This document shows positions 5,435 through 5,615 of a DNA stretch of 5,615 nucleotides, in pieces. The DNA is from Desulfobulbaceae bacterium (GTDB lineage Bacteria > Desulfobacterota > Desulfobulbia > Desulfobulbales > Desulfobulbaceae). Position 1 is the first letter of the stretch. Each line of letters starts with the position of its first letter. Where the stretch lies: the NCBI GenBank assembly GCA_026986885.1, contig JALSNT010000019.1, positions 1-5,615 of the forward strand. The letters run 5' to 3'. The notes beneath the pieces are model-generated. The model was given only the letters and a program-made list of their open reading frames with translations, was not told the DNA's origin and searched no databases. A program made the translations under genes and the position numbers.

Positions 5435-5615
5435 GTGGCCGGTATAAAGGAAATTATAAATCAGTTCCATGACAATGCAATGGCAACGGTGGATATCCCC
5501 ATAAATGAGGGAGAAGACCAGCGGCTGAACTGCATTTTTAAAAAAACAAAAGCACCTTGCTTCTCTCTCGTCTTTGCACCCCACGCCCTGGATTCCAAAA
5601 ATTTTGCATATACCG
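5435..5615 (+). CDS. Start of an unidentified protein, possibly PilZ-type (3' end outside window)
   Basis: The frame is open from 5342 to the right edge. The best start is GTG 5435, with AAGG (5424-5427) seven bases upstream; the first in-frame ATG is about 15 codons later and lacks an equal site. The 60 visible residues begin AGIKEIINQFHDNAMATVDI, continue with NEGEDQRLNCIFKKTKAP and end CFSLVFAPHALDSKNFAYT. An amphipathic helix followed by beta-strand-like segments is suggested. From memory this resembles the N-terminal part of PilZ-domain (c-di-GMP effector) proteins of Desulfobulbales, but the diagnostic RxxxR and D/NxSxxG motifs are not in the window, so the family is only a guess. No signal peptide is visible. 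It is not FeoB. Synonymous A/T-ending codons are frequent, like the neighbours. Confidence 0.6.
   Translation, partial: MAGIKEIINQFHDNAMATVDIPINEGEDQRLNCIFKKTKAPCFSLVFAPHALDSKNFAYT

Noticed and set aside
5354..5584. 76-codon minus-strand frame at the right end
   Set aside because: It opposes the plus-strand frame from 5435, which has a ribosome site and a protein-like composition; the minus frame shows no recognisable motif.

Overview
The window looks like a chromosomal segment of an anaerobic, probably sulfur-metabolising Desulfobacterota bacterium (Desulfobulbales-like). This is inferred from gene content: a small siroheme/[4Fe-4S] sulfite-reductase-type protein, a cysteine-rich ferredoxin fusion, an orphan feoA, and a type-2 leuA. 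No ribosomal marker is present, so the taxonomy is a guess. There are no mobile elements, CRISPR arrays, tRNAs or rRNAs.

Region 1 (2-2040, + strand) is a closely spaced three-gene cluster. It holds the C-terminal part of a low-molecular-weight siroheme sulfite/nitrite reductase-like protein, an HD-domain phosphohydrolase with a Cys4 zinc-ribbon-like N-terminus, and a ferredoxin-type protein with a long Cys-containing C-terminal domain of unknown role. The gaps are 24 and 53 bases and each internal start has a ribosome binding site, so one transcript is likely.

Region 2 (2041-2165) separates convergent genes and contains only inverted repeats without U-tracts.

Region 3 (2166-4611, - strand) is a leucine-regulated unit. 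In transcription order it has a sigma70-type promoter (4611-4584), a 26-residue leader peptide rich in Leu codons (4546-4466), an intrinsic terminator with nine U (4437-4404), leuA (4383-2677), and creA (2687-2166), whose start lies inside the end of leuA. A leader segment is complementary over 11 bp to the 5' arm of the terminator, and a competing upstream hairpin sequesters that segment. All parts of a classical ribosome-mediated transcription attenuator are therefore visible. It should switch leuA, and the coupled periplasmic protein CreA, on when charged tRNA-Leu is scarce.

Region 4 (4612-5615, + strand) is divergent from leuA and carries feoA without an adjacent feoB. A 346-base gap follows, with a strong but orphan Shine-Dalgarno sequence and a 21-codon ORF. 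The window ends in the first 60 codons of an unidentified, possibly PilZ-type, protein. The best novelty candidate is the leu attenuator together with its coupling to creA.
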